64,000 bases of DNA, taken from assembly GCA_963747985.1 (NCBI GenBank), contig CAVVHG010000007.1:186001-250000 (forward strand), given 5' to 3'. Below, in pieces: positions 35,086-43,400 of the stretch. Position 1 is the first letter of the stretch; each line of letters opens with the position of its first letter. The DNA is from JACADW01 sp963747985. Lineage in GTDB: Bacteria; Acidobacteriota; UBA6911. A program made the translations under genes and the position numbers. The notes under the pieces were generated by a model. The model did not search any database. It saw nothing but the letters and a program-made list of their open reading frames with translations, and had not been told where the DNA came from.

Positions 35086-35496
35086 CTATGGCTGCGGTGC
35101 CGCGTCATCCCGGCCCACGCCGGCGGTCCGGGCTTTTCTGAACCAGGCCCATACCACCAGACCGATGGAGGCTCCAAGCGTATCAATCCCGACGTCCGCA
35201 AGCGAGGGACCCCGCCCCGGTGTGAATCGCTGGTGAAATTCATCCGTGACGGAATAGAAGACTGCCAGGGCCGCAGCGAGGAACGCATGACGTCGGGACA
35301 TTGGCTTGCCGCCGGTCAGCCCGTGCAACAAAGCGAGCGCGAGCAGCGCGTAGCCGGTCATATGCGCGCCCTTCTTTACAGCAATATCCCAGTACCCGAA
35401 CCCGGGCAGGTCCTTGCCGGGGGTGGAGGAGGCGATGAAGATCAGTGCCATCATCAAGACGGCGGGCCACCAGCGGCGGATTGATTGCTTCGTCAC
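35086..35496 (-). CDS. VanZ-family membrane protein
   Basis: 136 aa with four hydrophobic segments (AVLMMALIFIASSTPG, GYALLALALLHGLTGG, HAFLAAALAVFYSVTDEFHQ, GIDTLGASIGLVVWAW). The pattern KKGAHMTGYALLALAL, SVTDEFHQRFTPGRGPSLADVGIDTLGA is VanZ-like; VanZ confers low-level teicoplanin resistance in enterococci, but most homologues have unknown roles. GTG at 35496 is preferred (AGGA five bases before it); the longer frame to 35580 is possible. It converges on the AcsE-like gene and lies back to back with a second, larger VanZ-domain gene. Confidence 0.8.
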   Translation of the reverse strand: MTKQSIRRWWPAVLMMALIFIASSTPGKDLPGFGYWDIAVKKGAHMTGYALLALALLHGLTGGKPMSRRHAFLAAALAVFYSVTDEFHQRFTPGRGPSLADVGIDTLGASIGLVVWAWFRKARTAGVGRDDAAPQP

Positions 35497-35769
35497 AGAG
35501 TCCTTTGCCTGTTCGCGTCTGTCAGACGTGACCAGAAAAGTTACATGACTCCTGCTGTGTAAACGAGGACAAATTTTCACGGCATCGCTGCCGGGATCGG
35601 AATCGCAACGGCATCGTGATTCGAAACCCTACCCGGCCCTTAGCACTGGGAATCGCGGTGAACTGTCAGTTGATACCGACGCCGGTCACCGCAGCACCTG
35701 ATGGACTTGGTCGACGACTTATTTCTAAGGTAAGATCTCTCATCCGGCCGGAGGTCCGAGCTCCCGACC

Positions 35770-36900
35770 TTGAGCGCACATCGGAAGGTTACGCTGGCGA
35801 TTTCCATCGCCATCTGCGGCGGCTACCTCTTTGTCGGTCTCTGGCCATTCGAATTTCACCCCCGTAACAATCTAGGGTGGCGGCCGGGTGCCAACGGTAC
35901 TTTCTTCGGGTGGCCTTCGATCATATACAGCGAGGGCTCGTTCGATCTCGGCAGCACCGCCCGGACCTCGTACGCCGGTGCCGTTACGATCGAACTATAT
36001 GTTCGATCAGAGCATAAACCGGGCAGGGAGGTTGGTTCGATCCTGACCTTTTTCGACGGAGAACTGCCTGAAAACCTATTGGTTGCGCAGTGGAAGGATG
36101 ATCTTCTGTTGCGCGTGATCTCACGTGAAACGCGCGGCCGGAAGAATTTCCGAGAAGTCGGTGTGGATGCGGGCCTGCGCCCGGGCGCGCGGCGCTTCAT
36201 CGCAATAACATCCAGTGCCGCGAGTACGAATTTCTACCTGGACGGCATCCTGGCCAGGGAGATCCCCGGCCTGAGCGTGCGTCCCGAAGCATTGCGCGGA
36301 CGCCTGTTGCTGGGGAACGGACCCCAGGGCAATCAGCGATGGGCCGGAAAGATGTTCTGTGTAGCAATATTCAATCGGAGCCTCGCCGCCTGTGAGATAT
36401 CACTTCACCAACGGTTCTGGGCTGGCGATCGCCTCCGGCAACTCCAGTCCAAGCCTGGGCTCTCAGCGCTCTACTTCATGGATGAGCGGAGTGGGGCGAC
36501 AATACCGGACCGATCCCCCTCCGGCATTCCGCTCCTGGTTCCCGAGCGCTTCCAGGTTCTCAAGAGGACTGTCCTTGTGCTCCCCTGGGAAGACCCGCAC
36601 CCCTATTTTTCAGACACCGGCGATGTCTCGATCAACGTCCTCGGCTTCATCCCCTTCGGATTCTTCTATTTCATTTACCGAACTCAGGTCAGGCCAGGAC
36701 GTCCTTTCCGGAATGCAGTCCTGGCTGTCGCGGTCTCCGGGATCATCAGCCTGGCGATTGAGTTGATCCAGGTGTATCTTCCGACCCGTTCTTCGTCCCT
36801 CACCGACCTGATCTGCAACGTCGTCGGATCGGGTATCGGCGTCGCAATGTCGTTCCTCGCGCTTGCAGTTTTCCGGCGCGGCGTTGCGGCGCGGACCTGA
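35770..36900 (+). CDS. LamG/concanavalin-like domain joined to a VanZ-like membrane domain
   Basis: 376 aa. After one N-terminal helix (LAISIAICGGYLFVGLWPFEF) comes a 200-residue lectin-like region: SFDLGSTARTSYAGAVTIELYV, RRFIAITSSAASTNFYLDG, RLLLGNGPQGNQRWAGKMFCVAIFN, the form of LamG jelly-roll domains. The C-terminal third holds VanZ-type helices: VSINVLGFIPFGFFYFIY, ALAVAVSGIISLAIEL-like text and SSSLTDLICNVVGSGIGVA. The arrangement would place the lectin domain outside the cytoplasmic membrane between VanZ helices. No function is known. The start is a TTG at 35770; GGAGG is about 14 nt before it. Confidence 0.78.
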   Translation: MSAHRKVTLAISIAICGGYLFVGLWPFEFHPRNNLGWRPGANGTFFGWPSIIYSEGSFDLGSTARTSYAGAVTIELYVRSEHKPGREVGSILTFFDGELPENLLVAQWKDDLLLRVISRETRGRKNFREVGVDAGLRPGARRFIAITSSAASTNFYLDGILAREIPGLSVRPEALRGRLLLGNGPQGNQRWAGKMFCVAIFNRSLAACEISLHQRFWAGDRLRQLQSKPGLSALYFMDERSGATIPDRSPSGIPLLVPERFQVLKRTVLVLPWEDPHPYFSDTGDVSINVLGFIPFGFFYFIYRTQVRPGRPFRNAVLAVAVSGIISLAIELIQVYLPTRSSSLTDLICNVVGSGIGVAMSFLALAVFRRGVAART

Positions 36901-36977
36901 TCCTGCTTTCAGGCATATCGCCAATCCCGGCTGAGTGCGGCTGCGTGCGCACGCCCGGAGTCTGACGGAGCCCCGGT

Positions 36978-37652
36978 TCAGGCTTTGCGGATCAGATTGT
37001 GGTGAATAGCGAAGAGGGCCAGTTCCAGGCGATTGTAGACCCCAACCTTGTCGAAGATGTTGGTCACGTGGTGCTTTACGGTGTTCTGGCTGATAGAGAA
37101 CCTTTCGGAAATCTCGGTGTTGGAGTGGCCTGCTGCGATTGCGGATATGATATCGAACTCGCGCCGTGTCAGGCCGAAAGCGTCTTTTCGAGCGCCGACC
37201 TTCGAACGAGCGCCGAGCTTGCCGAGCCCTTTTCTCGGACTGGAACAGGCCTCGCCGGCGATCCAGTACTTGCCGTCGCTCAGGCTGCGGATGCCGGCGG
37301 GAAGGGCCTTCATGGTCGATTCCTTCAGCGCGACCCCCCGGACCCCCAGGCGAAAAGCCTGCGCGATCCCATCCTTGTCCTCCTCCGCCGCGAGCACCAG
37401 TAGACGAACCTTCCTCGGTGGCCTCGAGAGTCGGCTCAGGAGCTCGAGGCCTGAAGTCCCGGGCATTCGCAGATCAAGGACCGCGACCTCAGGCTTGGTG
37501 TCGACCAGGAGTCGGACCACATCCCTTCCTTCGCCGGTCTCCGCGACGATCCGCATGTCGGGCTGCTGCTCGATCAGATGCCGCAGTGCTTCCCGGAGTA
37601 TGTGCTGGCCTACTGCAAGAAGGATCTGAATGCCTGGCCGACTCTTGCTCAT
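36978..37652 (-). CDS. NarL/LuxR-type response regulator with altered receiver pocket
   Basis: 224 aa: receiver domain (residues about 8-125) and LuxR helix-turn-helix (residues about 160-222; LTRREFDIISAIAAGHSNTEIS, QNTVKHHVTNIFDKVGV). The phosphorylation site Asp60 (VLDLRMPG) and Lys110 are kept, but the acidic pair normally at residues 14-15 (ADDH) reads AVGQH, so Mg2+ binding and standard phosphorylation are doubtful. It may act as a constitutive or ligand-gated regulator. ATG at 37652 is chosen as the domain start; the longer frame to 37727 has no ribosome site. No sensor kinase is adjacent. Confidence 0.88.
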   Translation of the reverse strand: MSKSRPGIQILLAVGQHILREALRHLIEQQPDMRIVAETGEGRDVVRLLVDTKPEVAVLDLRMPGTSGLELLSRLSRPPRKVRLLVLAAEEDKDGIAQAFRLGVRGVALKESTMKALPAGIRSLSDGKYWIAGEACSSPRKGLGKLGARSKVGARKDAFGLTRREFDIISAIAAGHSNTEISERFSISQNTVKHHVTNIFDKVGVYNRLELALFAIHHNLIRKA

Positions 37653-37943
37653 AAGAGTCCGGTGTAGACCTGCTCCAACTCTGCCATGGCAAAAGCGTCC
37701 AGCACCGGCGTACACAACTTCCACCAACGACTTGAGGCTGGCAGCTTTTCGTCCGCGACTGTGATCTACTTTGTTCAGTTATTATACTTCAAGCGTCGGC
37801 CCTGGCAGCATCCATAATTCCCCGTGCGGAGGGCGTCAGAAGCCAGTTCTGCACCGGGTTGGCCGAGTCCGGGGCCATGGCCGAGCCCGCCTTGACATTC
37901 CGCCTTTGACTGACCGGCCTGCTATCTCTATTCTTGAAGAGCG

Positions 37944-38912
37944 ATGCTTCCTGATCCCGAGATAGTGGCAACCCTGGGGCCCTCGAGTCGAGGTCTCGCT
38001 ACCTCCCTCCGGGATGCCGGCGCGACGTCGATTCGATTGAACGCATCGCATCTGTCGGTGGAAGATCTCGGGATGGCGGCGGCCGAGGTCCGGCAGGCGG
38101 ACTCCGGCCTTCCGGTGGTCGTTGATCTGCAGGGCGCGAAGATGCGGCTGGGTGACCTGGACGACCGCGCCGTTGGGGTCGATGACCGGATCGTGTTTTC
38201 GCTTTCAGGATCAGGCGGTACGATCCCGCTTCCGCATCCGGAGTTATTCGCGGCTGTGACCGTCGGCGATACGCTAAGCAGTGACGACGGCCGTCTGCGG
38301 TTTCGCGTCGAGGGTGTTTGCGCAGACTCGCTCAGGGCAGTGTCGCTGAACCGCGGCACGCTCAGATCCCGGAAAGGGATCAACGTAGTTGAACACCCGA
38401 TTACGCTGCAGGACATTTCCCCGCGCGACCTCGCCTGCATCAGGGCCACTGCCTGCCAGGGCGGGATATCATTCGCCTTCTCATTCATGAGAGACGGGAC
38501 CGAGGCTTCCTGGATCCGGCGCCACGCGCCGGACTGTGCCGTGATCGGCAAGGTTGAGCGCGGAGAGGCGGTTCGGAACGTGCGCGCGATGGCCAGTCTC
38601 GTCGATGCGCTCTGGATCTGTCGCGGGGATCTGGGCGCGCAACTGGGACCGGCGGCTCTGGCGCGGTGGATTTCCGCCTATGAACCGCGGGCAGAGCGCT
38701 GCCCGGTCCTGATGGCCGGCCAGGTGATGGAGCATCTGACTCTTCACGGGGAACCTACGCGCACCGAGGTCTGTCATCTGTGGGATTTGGCCGCTCGCGG
38801 CTATGCGGGCTTCGTCCTGTCCGATGAGACCGCGATCGGAAGAGACCCGGTTTATGCGGTGCGAAAGACGCGGTCGCTGCTGGCCGCGTTTTCGGGAGAA
38901 GTCACTGTCTGA
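37944..38912 (+). CDS. Pyruvate-kinase-like protein without C-terminal domain
   Basis: 322 aa; pyruvate kinases have about 470. Core motifs remain: IVATLGPSSRG, ATSIRLNASHLS (Arg and Asn/Ser of the active site), VVVDLQGAKMRLGDL in place of DTKGPEIRTG, a B-domain (HPELFAAVTVGDTL), IGKVERGEAVRNV (catalytic Lys and Glu), DALWICRGDLGAQ (Asp of the metal site), PTRTEVCHLWDLAARGYAGFVLSDETAIG. The C-terminal allosteric domain is missing entirely. So the catalytic layout is mostly present but the potassium-site Thr-Lys pair is changed. It may be a simplified kinase or bind another phospho-acid. ATG at 37944 follows GAAGAG closely. Confidence 0.72.
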   Translation: MLPDPEIVATLGPSSRGLATSLRDAGATSIRLNASHLSVEDLGMAAAEVRQADSGLPVVVDLQGAKMRLGDLDDRAVGVDDRIVFSLSGSGGTIPLPHPELFAAVTVGDTLSSDDGRLRFRVEGVCADSLRAVSLNRGTLRSRKGINVVEHPITLQDISPRDLACIRATACQGGISFAFSFMRDGTEASWIRRHAPDCAVIGKVERGEAVRNVRAMASLVDALWICRGDLGAQLGPAALARWISAYEPRAERCPVLMAGQVMEHLTLHGEPTRTEVCHLWDLAARGYAGFVLSDETAIGRDPVYAVRKTRSLLAAFSGEVTV

Positions 38913-38945
38913 TAGAGAGGGCGACGGTCGTCACCCTCGTATGCA

Positions 38946-39185
38946 TCAGGCAAGGTCGTCGTCGCCGAGAGCGGCGCCCGATTCTCCTCTCGGGCGTCCC
39001 ATCCCGTAACCGCAGTCCAGGCAGCGCCAGCGCGGATCGTTCCCGGTGACCTCACACCCGCCCAACACGACCCGGCCGACTTTCATGTCCAGGCGAAGCT
39101 CTTCCGAGAGAGCGGGCATGCCATACAGTATCCTGGCGATGCGCTCCGATCCGCAGCGCGGACACTTGGGAGGGCGTCCTGTCAT
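38946..39185 (-). CDS. Small zinc-ribbon protein
   Basis: 79 aa. Two CxxC knuckles (KCPRCGSERIARILYGMPAL and WRCLDCGYGMG) frame a central RVVLGGCEVTGNDPRW stretch. This family of stand-alone zinc ribbons occurs in many bacteria, usually near 60-80 residues, with no known function. GGAG upstream of the ATG at 39185 supports the start; the longer frame to 39356 overlaps the PilZ gene end. Confidence 0.72.
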   Translation of the reverse strand: MTGRPPKCPRCGSERIARILYGMPALSEELRLDMKVGRVVLGGCEVTGNDPRWRCLDCGYGMGRPRGESGAALGDDDLA

Positions 39186-39247
39186 TTCTCTTTCTCCGCG
39201 GCTTGCAGCGAATGAACAGCTGCTCGTGTGTGCCGGGATCGAGGGTT

Positions 39248-39916
39248 CTAGGATCCCGCCGGGTGCATCTCGCTGATCTGTGACGCGAAAACGAAGCGGA
39301 CGATCCTGGAACGAACCTTCTCCGAGACTTGCGAAAAGGCGAAGCCAATCTGGCACTCGTTACTTCCGGGAGATTCGCTGCATCGCACAACCTTGGCCAC
39401 GATCGGAATGGGATCCTCCTTGTCCGGGAGAACCATCTTTACGTCGAAGATCGTTCCTACAGGAACGAAGGTCCCATGGAGGATCGCAAAACCTCCTCCG
39501 CTGATATTGACCGTGACCGTCCGGATGACGCTTTGCTCTCCCTGTGCCTTGAAGTCTGACAGCGATACCACTCGCTCCGTGAGCTCGACCGGCACAGGCA
39601 CGCCCACCCGCACGTTGTCACGGCGCTCGATGCGGCTGGGCGTTACGGCTACGTGGAGCACCAGTATGGGAATCGGCGTCAAGGCCGATTCTTGAACGGT
39701 TCCCTCGAGTCCATAGTATTTTCCGTCCCGCACAAACGACACGCCGACGACCTGTCCGGCACTAACCGGAAGAGGTGCGCCCTTCTCGGTGGGCCAGGCA
39801 ATGATCATCCTGTCGCCCATGAGGTCTTCGACTCTGCTGGGGTAGGGATCGCGCACCTCCCCTTCAAGGATGCGGACCTGGATCAGGTCATTGATCTGGA
39901 GATTCGGCGGTTTCAT
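39248..39916 (-). CDS. YcgR-like PilZ-domain c-di-GMP effector
   Basis: 222 aa with the YcgR layout: an N-terminal beta-barrel (about residues 5-95) and a C-terminal PilZ domain starting at RIERRDNVRVGVPVPVEL (the RxxxR c-di-GMP motif) and continuing with TVNISGGGFAIL, the (D/N)xSxxG motif, then IPIVAKVVRCSE and GFAFSQVSEKVRSRIVRFVF. It should bind cyclic di-GMP and act on motility or exopolysaccharide. ATG at 39916 begins MKPPNLQINDLIQVRIL; a longer frame to 40165 is not supported by any ribosome site or by family length. Confidence 0.85.
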   Translation of the reverse strand: MKPPNLQINDLIQVRILEGEVRDPYPSRVEDLMGDRMIIAWPTEKGAPLPVSAGQVVGVSFVRDGKYYGLEGTVQESALTPIPILVLHVAVTPSRIERRDNVRVGVPVPVELTERVVSLSDFKAQGEQSVIRTVTVNISGGGFAILHGTFVPVGTIFDVKMVLPDKEDPIPIVAKVVRCSESPGSNECQIGFAFSQVSEKVRSRIVRFVFASQISEMHPAGS

Positions 39917-40388
39917 GGTGCGTCGGGAGCCACCGCTTCGTTGCGTGTCCCCAAGCCAAAATCCTAACACGGCAGGGCGATACCAGTCACCACCGTTGGC
40001 ACGGTGATCACCCGGGCACCGTCCTGTCGGCAAATGGCAAGCCGGGTGGTGTCGCGGGAGGACGCCTGCGCTCATGCCAGATGCCCCATGGGGGCGGACA
40101 AGAGTGCCGCCATGCTGTTGGTGGCGTTCGCTTACGGGATCGAGCGCTCCAGCACTGCCGTGCACTGCGTCTGGACGGCAGCCCCATTTGCGCTCGCCTT
40201 TGTCTCCCGAGTCCTCACCTTTCCACCCGATGTCCCCCGCCCTTGACCCGATCGCGCGAGCCCGTTACCCTTTTGACACGGTCACATCTTTTGGCCGTGG
40301 ATGTGCATTGGCTGCCAGTCGGGCGGAACCGTCTCGGGGATCACCGCCCTGATTCTTGGCGGCATCTCGGGCTGAGAGGTGCCCCCTC
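39917..40388. other. Gene-poor gap between PilZ gene and receiver gene
   Basis: 472 bp. The open frames here are GC-driven and have no recognisable sequence or ribosome site. TTGACC (about 40244) and TTGACA (about 40274) could be -35 boxes for the receiver-glgC operon, but no convincing -10 box follows. Confidence 0.4.
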
Positions 40389-40751
40389 ATGAAGCAGAGG
40401 CTGCTCGTGGTTGATGATGAGGAGAATCTGCGCGAGTTCTACAAACTCGAACTGGAAGAGGAGGGATACAACGTCGACACGGCGGCCAATGCAGGTGACG
40501 GCCTCAACAGGTTGGCCTCCGACAAGTACGACGTGGTCATTCTGGACATCCAGATGCCGGGCATGCATGGGATTGAATTGCTTCAGAGGATCGTCGCTCG
40601 TGATAGACAGCAGCCTGTCATTTTGAATACCTCCTATGCGTTCTACCGGGAGAACTACCTGGCCTGGCAGGCTGATGCCTATGTGGTGAAGAGCTCGGAT
40701 ACGGGCGAACTCAAGCAAGCGATCAGGAAAGTGCTCAACGGGCATCCATGA
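40389..40751 (+). CDS. Single-domain response regulator
   Basis: 120 aa, receiver domain only: acidic pair Asp9/Asp10 (VVDDEENLREFY), phosphorylated Asp53 (VVILDIQMPG), Thr in VILNTSYAFY and Lys in AYVVKSSD. It carries no output domain, like CheY or Spo0F, so it should work by phosphotransfer or protein contact. It overlaps the start of glgC by four bases (ATGA), so the two are co-translated, and a membrane histidine kinase gene lies just past glgC on the other strand. That layout suggests a link between the kinase, this regulator and glycogen precursor synthesis (inference). Confidence 0.9.
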   Translation: MKQRLLVVDDEENLREFYKLELEEEGYNVDTAANAGDGLNRLASDKYDVVILDIQMPGMHGIELLQRIVARDRQQPVILNTSYAFYRENYLAWQADAYVVKSSDTGELKQAIRKVLNGHP

Positions 40752-41980
40752 ATTCAACGCGTGCGGGCGTGTTGACGATGATCATGGCAGGGGGCCGCGG
40801 CGAGCGGCTGTATCCCCTGACCCGCGATGCCGCCAAGCCGGCGGTGACAATCGCAGGTTGTTACAGGATCATCGACTTCACTCTGTCCAACTGTTTCAAC
40901 AGCGGGATGCGCCAGCTGTATCTCCTCACTCAATATTCGAACGTAACCATGAACCGCCACTTGAGGCTGGCGTGGGAACCGATCTTTCTCCCGGATCAGG
41001 ACGAGTTCGTCGAGTCCGTGCCGCCGCAGCATCGGAGTGGTGAAGACTGGTATCACGGTACAGCCGACTCGATTTATCAGAACATAAGCATCCTCCAGCG
41101 GCATCGACCCGAGTACGTGCTCGTCCTTTCGGGAGACCACGTCTACCGGATGAACTACACGGGTATGATCGAATACCACGTCGAGAACGGTGCTGAATTG
41201 ACCATCGCGGCCGTGGAGATCGAGCGGGAGCAGGCGAGTTCATTCGGCGTCATGGGGATCGACCGGGACGGTTGTGTGCGCCTGTTTGTGGAGAAACCCG
41301 GGAATCCACCCGCATGCCCCGGCAATCCGGAAATGTCGCTCTGTTCGATGGGGGTTTACTTGTTCAGCACGACGAAGCTCGTCAGAGAACTCATCCGGGA
41401 TGCGAAGGACCGCCGCTCGAGCCACGACTTCGGCAAGAGTATCATCCCTGCCCTGATCGAAAGGGGTGATCGGGTGTTTGCATATCCGTTCCGCGACGAG
41501 AGCACGGGGGCCACGGGATACTGGCGCGATATCGGGACGCTGGACTCGTATTTTGCATGCAACCTCGACCTGGCCTCGCCCCGGCCCGGGATAGACCTGT
41601 ACGATAAGAACTGGCCGATCCGAACGCGTACTCAACCTCACCCTCCGTCCAGGGTTGTCGGCACCACGGCCGGCGGTGCGCGGAGTGGAGAGGTGGTTGA
41701 TTCGCTGCTGGGGCCGGGCTGTGTGATTTCGGGGGCCCGCGTCGAGCAGTCGGTGCTTTCGCCGGAAGTGCGCATTCACGGAGGTGCCGAGGTTTCGCAG
41801 TGCGTCCTGATGGAAGGTGTCGAGGTGGGATGCGGGGTTACGCTGCGTAAGACGATTGTATGTCCGGGCGTGCAGATCCCGGAGGGGAAGAGAATCGGCG
41901 TGGATGGGCGTGCCGACCGTGCCCGTTACACAGTGAGCCAGGGAGGGATCACGGTTGTGCCGTCAGAGTTCACCTGGTGA
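40748..41980 (+). CDS. glgC: Glucose-1-phosphate adenylyltransferase
   Basis: 410 aa. It makes ADP-glucose from ATP and glucose-1-phosphate, the first committed step of glycogen synthesis. The nucleotide-binding start MIMAGGRGERLYPLTRDAAKPAV, then YRIIDFTLSNCFNSGM, VLSGDHVYRMNY, FVEKPGNP, SMGVYLFS and YWRDIGTLDSYF are all typical GlgC motifs, with a left-handed beta-helix at the C-terminus. The start overlaps the receiver gene stop. Other glycogen genes (glgA, glgB) are not in the window. Confidence 0.95.
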   Translation: MNSTRAGVLTMIMAGGRGERLYPLTRDAAKPAVTIAGCYRIIDFTLSNCFNSGMRQLYLLTQYSNVTMNRHLRLAWEPIFLPDQDEFVESVPPQHRSGEDWYHGTADSIYQNISILQRHRPEYVLVLSGDHVYRMNYTGMIEYHVENGAELTIAAVEIEREQASSFGVMGIDRDGCVRLFVEKPGNPPACPGNPEMSLCSMGVYLFSTTKLVRELIRDAKDRRSSHDFGKSIIPALIERGDRVFAYPFRDESTGATGYWRDIGTLDSYFACNLDLASPRPGIDLYDKNWPIRTRTQPHPPSRVVGTTAGGARSGEVVDSLLGPGCVISGARVEQSVLSPEVRIHGGAEVSQCVLMEGVEVGCGVTLRKTIVCPGVQIPEGKRIGVDGRADRARYTVSQGGITVVPSEFTW

Positions 41981-42030
41981 GGTCGCAGTCCCGATCCAGC
42001 ACCGGGGCCTTCAGCGATCGCTGTCCCAGG

Positions 42031-43146
42031 TTACGCCTGATCGGGGGTTTGTGCGGCCTGGACCGGCAGGCAGATTGTGACCGACGTGCCTGCGAGAGGA
42101 GAACTCTCAATCTGCAAAATGCCCCCGTGCGCTTCAGCCGTCTTCTGCGCCAGGGCAAGGCCTAACCCGGTGCCGTCATGCTTGGTGGTGAAGAAAGGTT
42201 CGAGAACCCGTTTCAGATTCTGTGGCTCGATACCGGAACCGGTATCCCGGACGGTGATATCGACGGTGCGGCCCCCTTCGCCACATCCGGACGACGCGCT
42301 AACAGTCAGATTCCCGCCGCCGGGCATGGCCTGCACGCCATTTAGCACGACATTCAGAAGAGCTCGCTTGAGTTGATCTCCGTCCCCCATTATCGAGAGA
42401 GATCCTTTCGGGGGGACGAAGACAAGCCGGATCCCGCGCTCATGCGCGGGCGGTTGTGCAAGCGTCAACACCTCTACGACCAGCGCGGACACGTCGACGA
42501 CATCTCTCCCGCGGCAGCCCGGCGAGGCGAAATCGAGCAGTTCCCTCAGCATGGTCTCGAGCCGGGCGACCTCCTGGGTGATGACGCGCAATCCCTTCTG
42601 GGCCGGATGCTCCGGATCGATCTGCTTCTGCACGCGGCTGGCAAAGCCGCCGATTGAAACCAGCGGGGTCTTGATCTCGTGAGCGATCTGGGCGGATGCC
42701 TCGCCGAGCATGGTCAGGCGTTGTGCGTCGCGCAGTCTTTGCTGTGCCTTGCGCTCTGCGGCGAGAGCTTCCGCAATACGCTGCTCGAGCTGAGCGTTCA
42801 AAATGCGCAGCTCCGACTGCGCTTCGCAGGCCCGAAGATACTCGCTGATCAGCTGAGCCGCCATCAAACCGGGGATGTAGAAGAGCAGGATCTGCGACAG
42901 ATCTGCATAGGCATAAGCGACGTGCTGGAACCAGCAGGTGGCCAGGTATAGCAGACCGCAGAGAGTCGCAGTGAGCAGGACGCCGGGTGTACCGTAAGTC
43001 ACCGCAGTGATGAGGATGGGGATTCCATAGAGATCGGCCGGTTCACGACCGGGGCCGGTGATCCAATCCAGCCACGATGTCACTCCGACCATCAGCAGCG
43101 ATACCATCAGAAGTGCGCGGCGTGCCGCGTGACCACGTACCTCCAT
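42031..43146 (-). CDS. Membrane sensor histidine kinase
   Basis: 371 aa. Four short hydrophobic segments (for example ALLMVSLLMVGVTSWLDWI, YGTPGVLLTATLCGLLYLA, ILLFYIPGLMAAQLI) form an MASE-like membrane sensor without a large periplasmic loop. Then a coiled-coil linker (AQLEQRIAEALAAERKAQQ), an H-box AQIAHEIKTPLVSIGGF with the phosphorylated His, an N-box (LLNVVLNGVQAM), G1 (VRDTGSGIEP), F-box (LEPFFTTK) and G2 (DGTGLGLALAQK). It faces glgC convergently and could be the partner of the single-domain receiver. ATG at 43146 is chosen where the first helix begins; the longer frame to 43350 is unlikely. Confidence 0.9.
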   Translation of the reverse strand: MEVRGHAARRALLMVSLLMVGVTSWLDWITGPGREPADLYGIPILITAVTYGTPGVLLTATLCGLLYLATCWFQHVAYAYADLSQILLFYIPGLMAAQLISEYLRACEAQSELRILNAQLEQRIAEALAAERKAQQRLRDAQRLTMLGEASAQIAHEIKTPLVSIGGFASRVQKQIDPEHPAQKGLRVITQEVARLETMLRELLDFASPGCRGRDVVDVSALVVEVLTLAQPPAHERGIRLVFVPPKGSLSIMGDGDQLKRALLNVVLNGVQAMPGGGNLTVSASSGCGEGGRTVDITVRDTGSGIEPQNLKRVLEPFFTTKHDGTGLGLALAQKTAEAHGGILQIESSPLAGTSVTICLPVQAAQTPDQA

Positions 43147-43400
43147 AATGGTCTTACGCCACCGCTCACCTGGATCACGCGCAGTCACCGGCGCTCTCCC
43201 GCACCCGGAGTGTTCCTGAGAGGCATAACTCCGAATTCTATGGCTGTGCACCTCGCTGTTCAATGCCGCGTTCGCTGCGAATCCTGAAGTGGCTCGCTTG
43301 TTCGAACCTGCGGGCTGCCGCTTGCCCTCCTGACCTGAAACACATAGCATTTGGTCACACCGGCCGCAACCGAGGAAGATGCCGTGATGCAGGAGGTCCT

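Noticed and set aside
40004..40392. Several 80-100 codon frames before the receiver gene
   Set aside because: No ribosome sites, no recognisable domain; left as a gene-poor gap.
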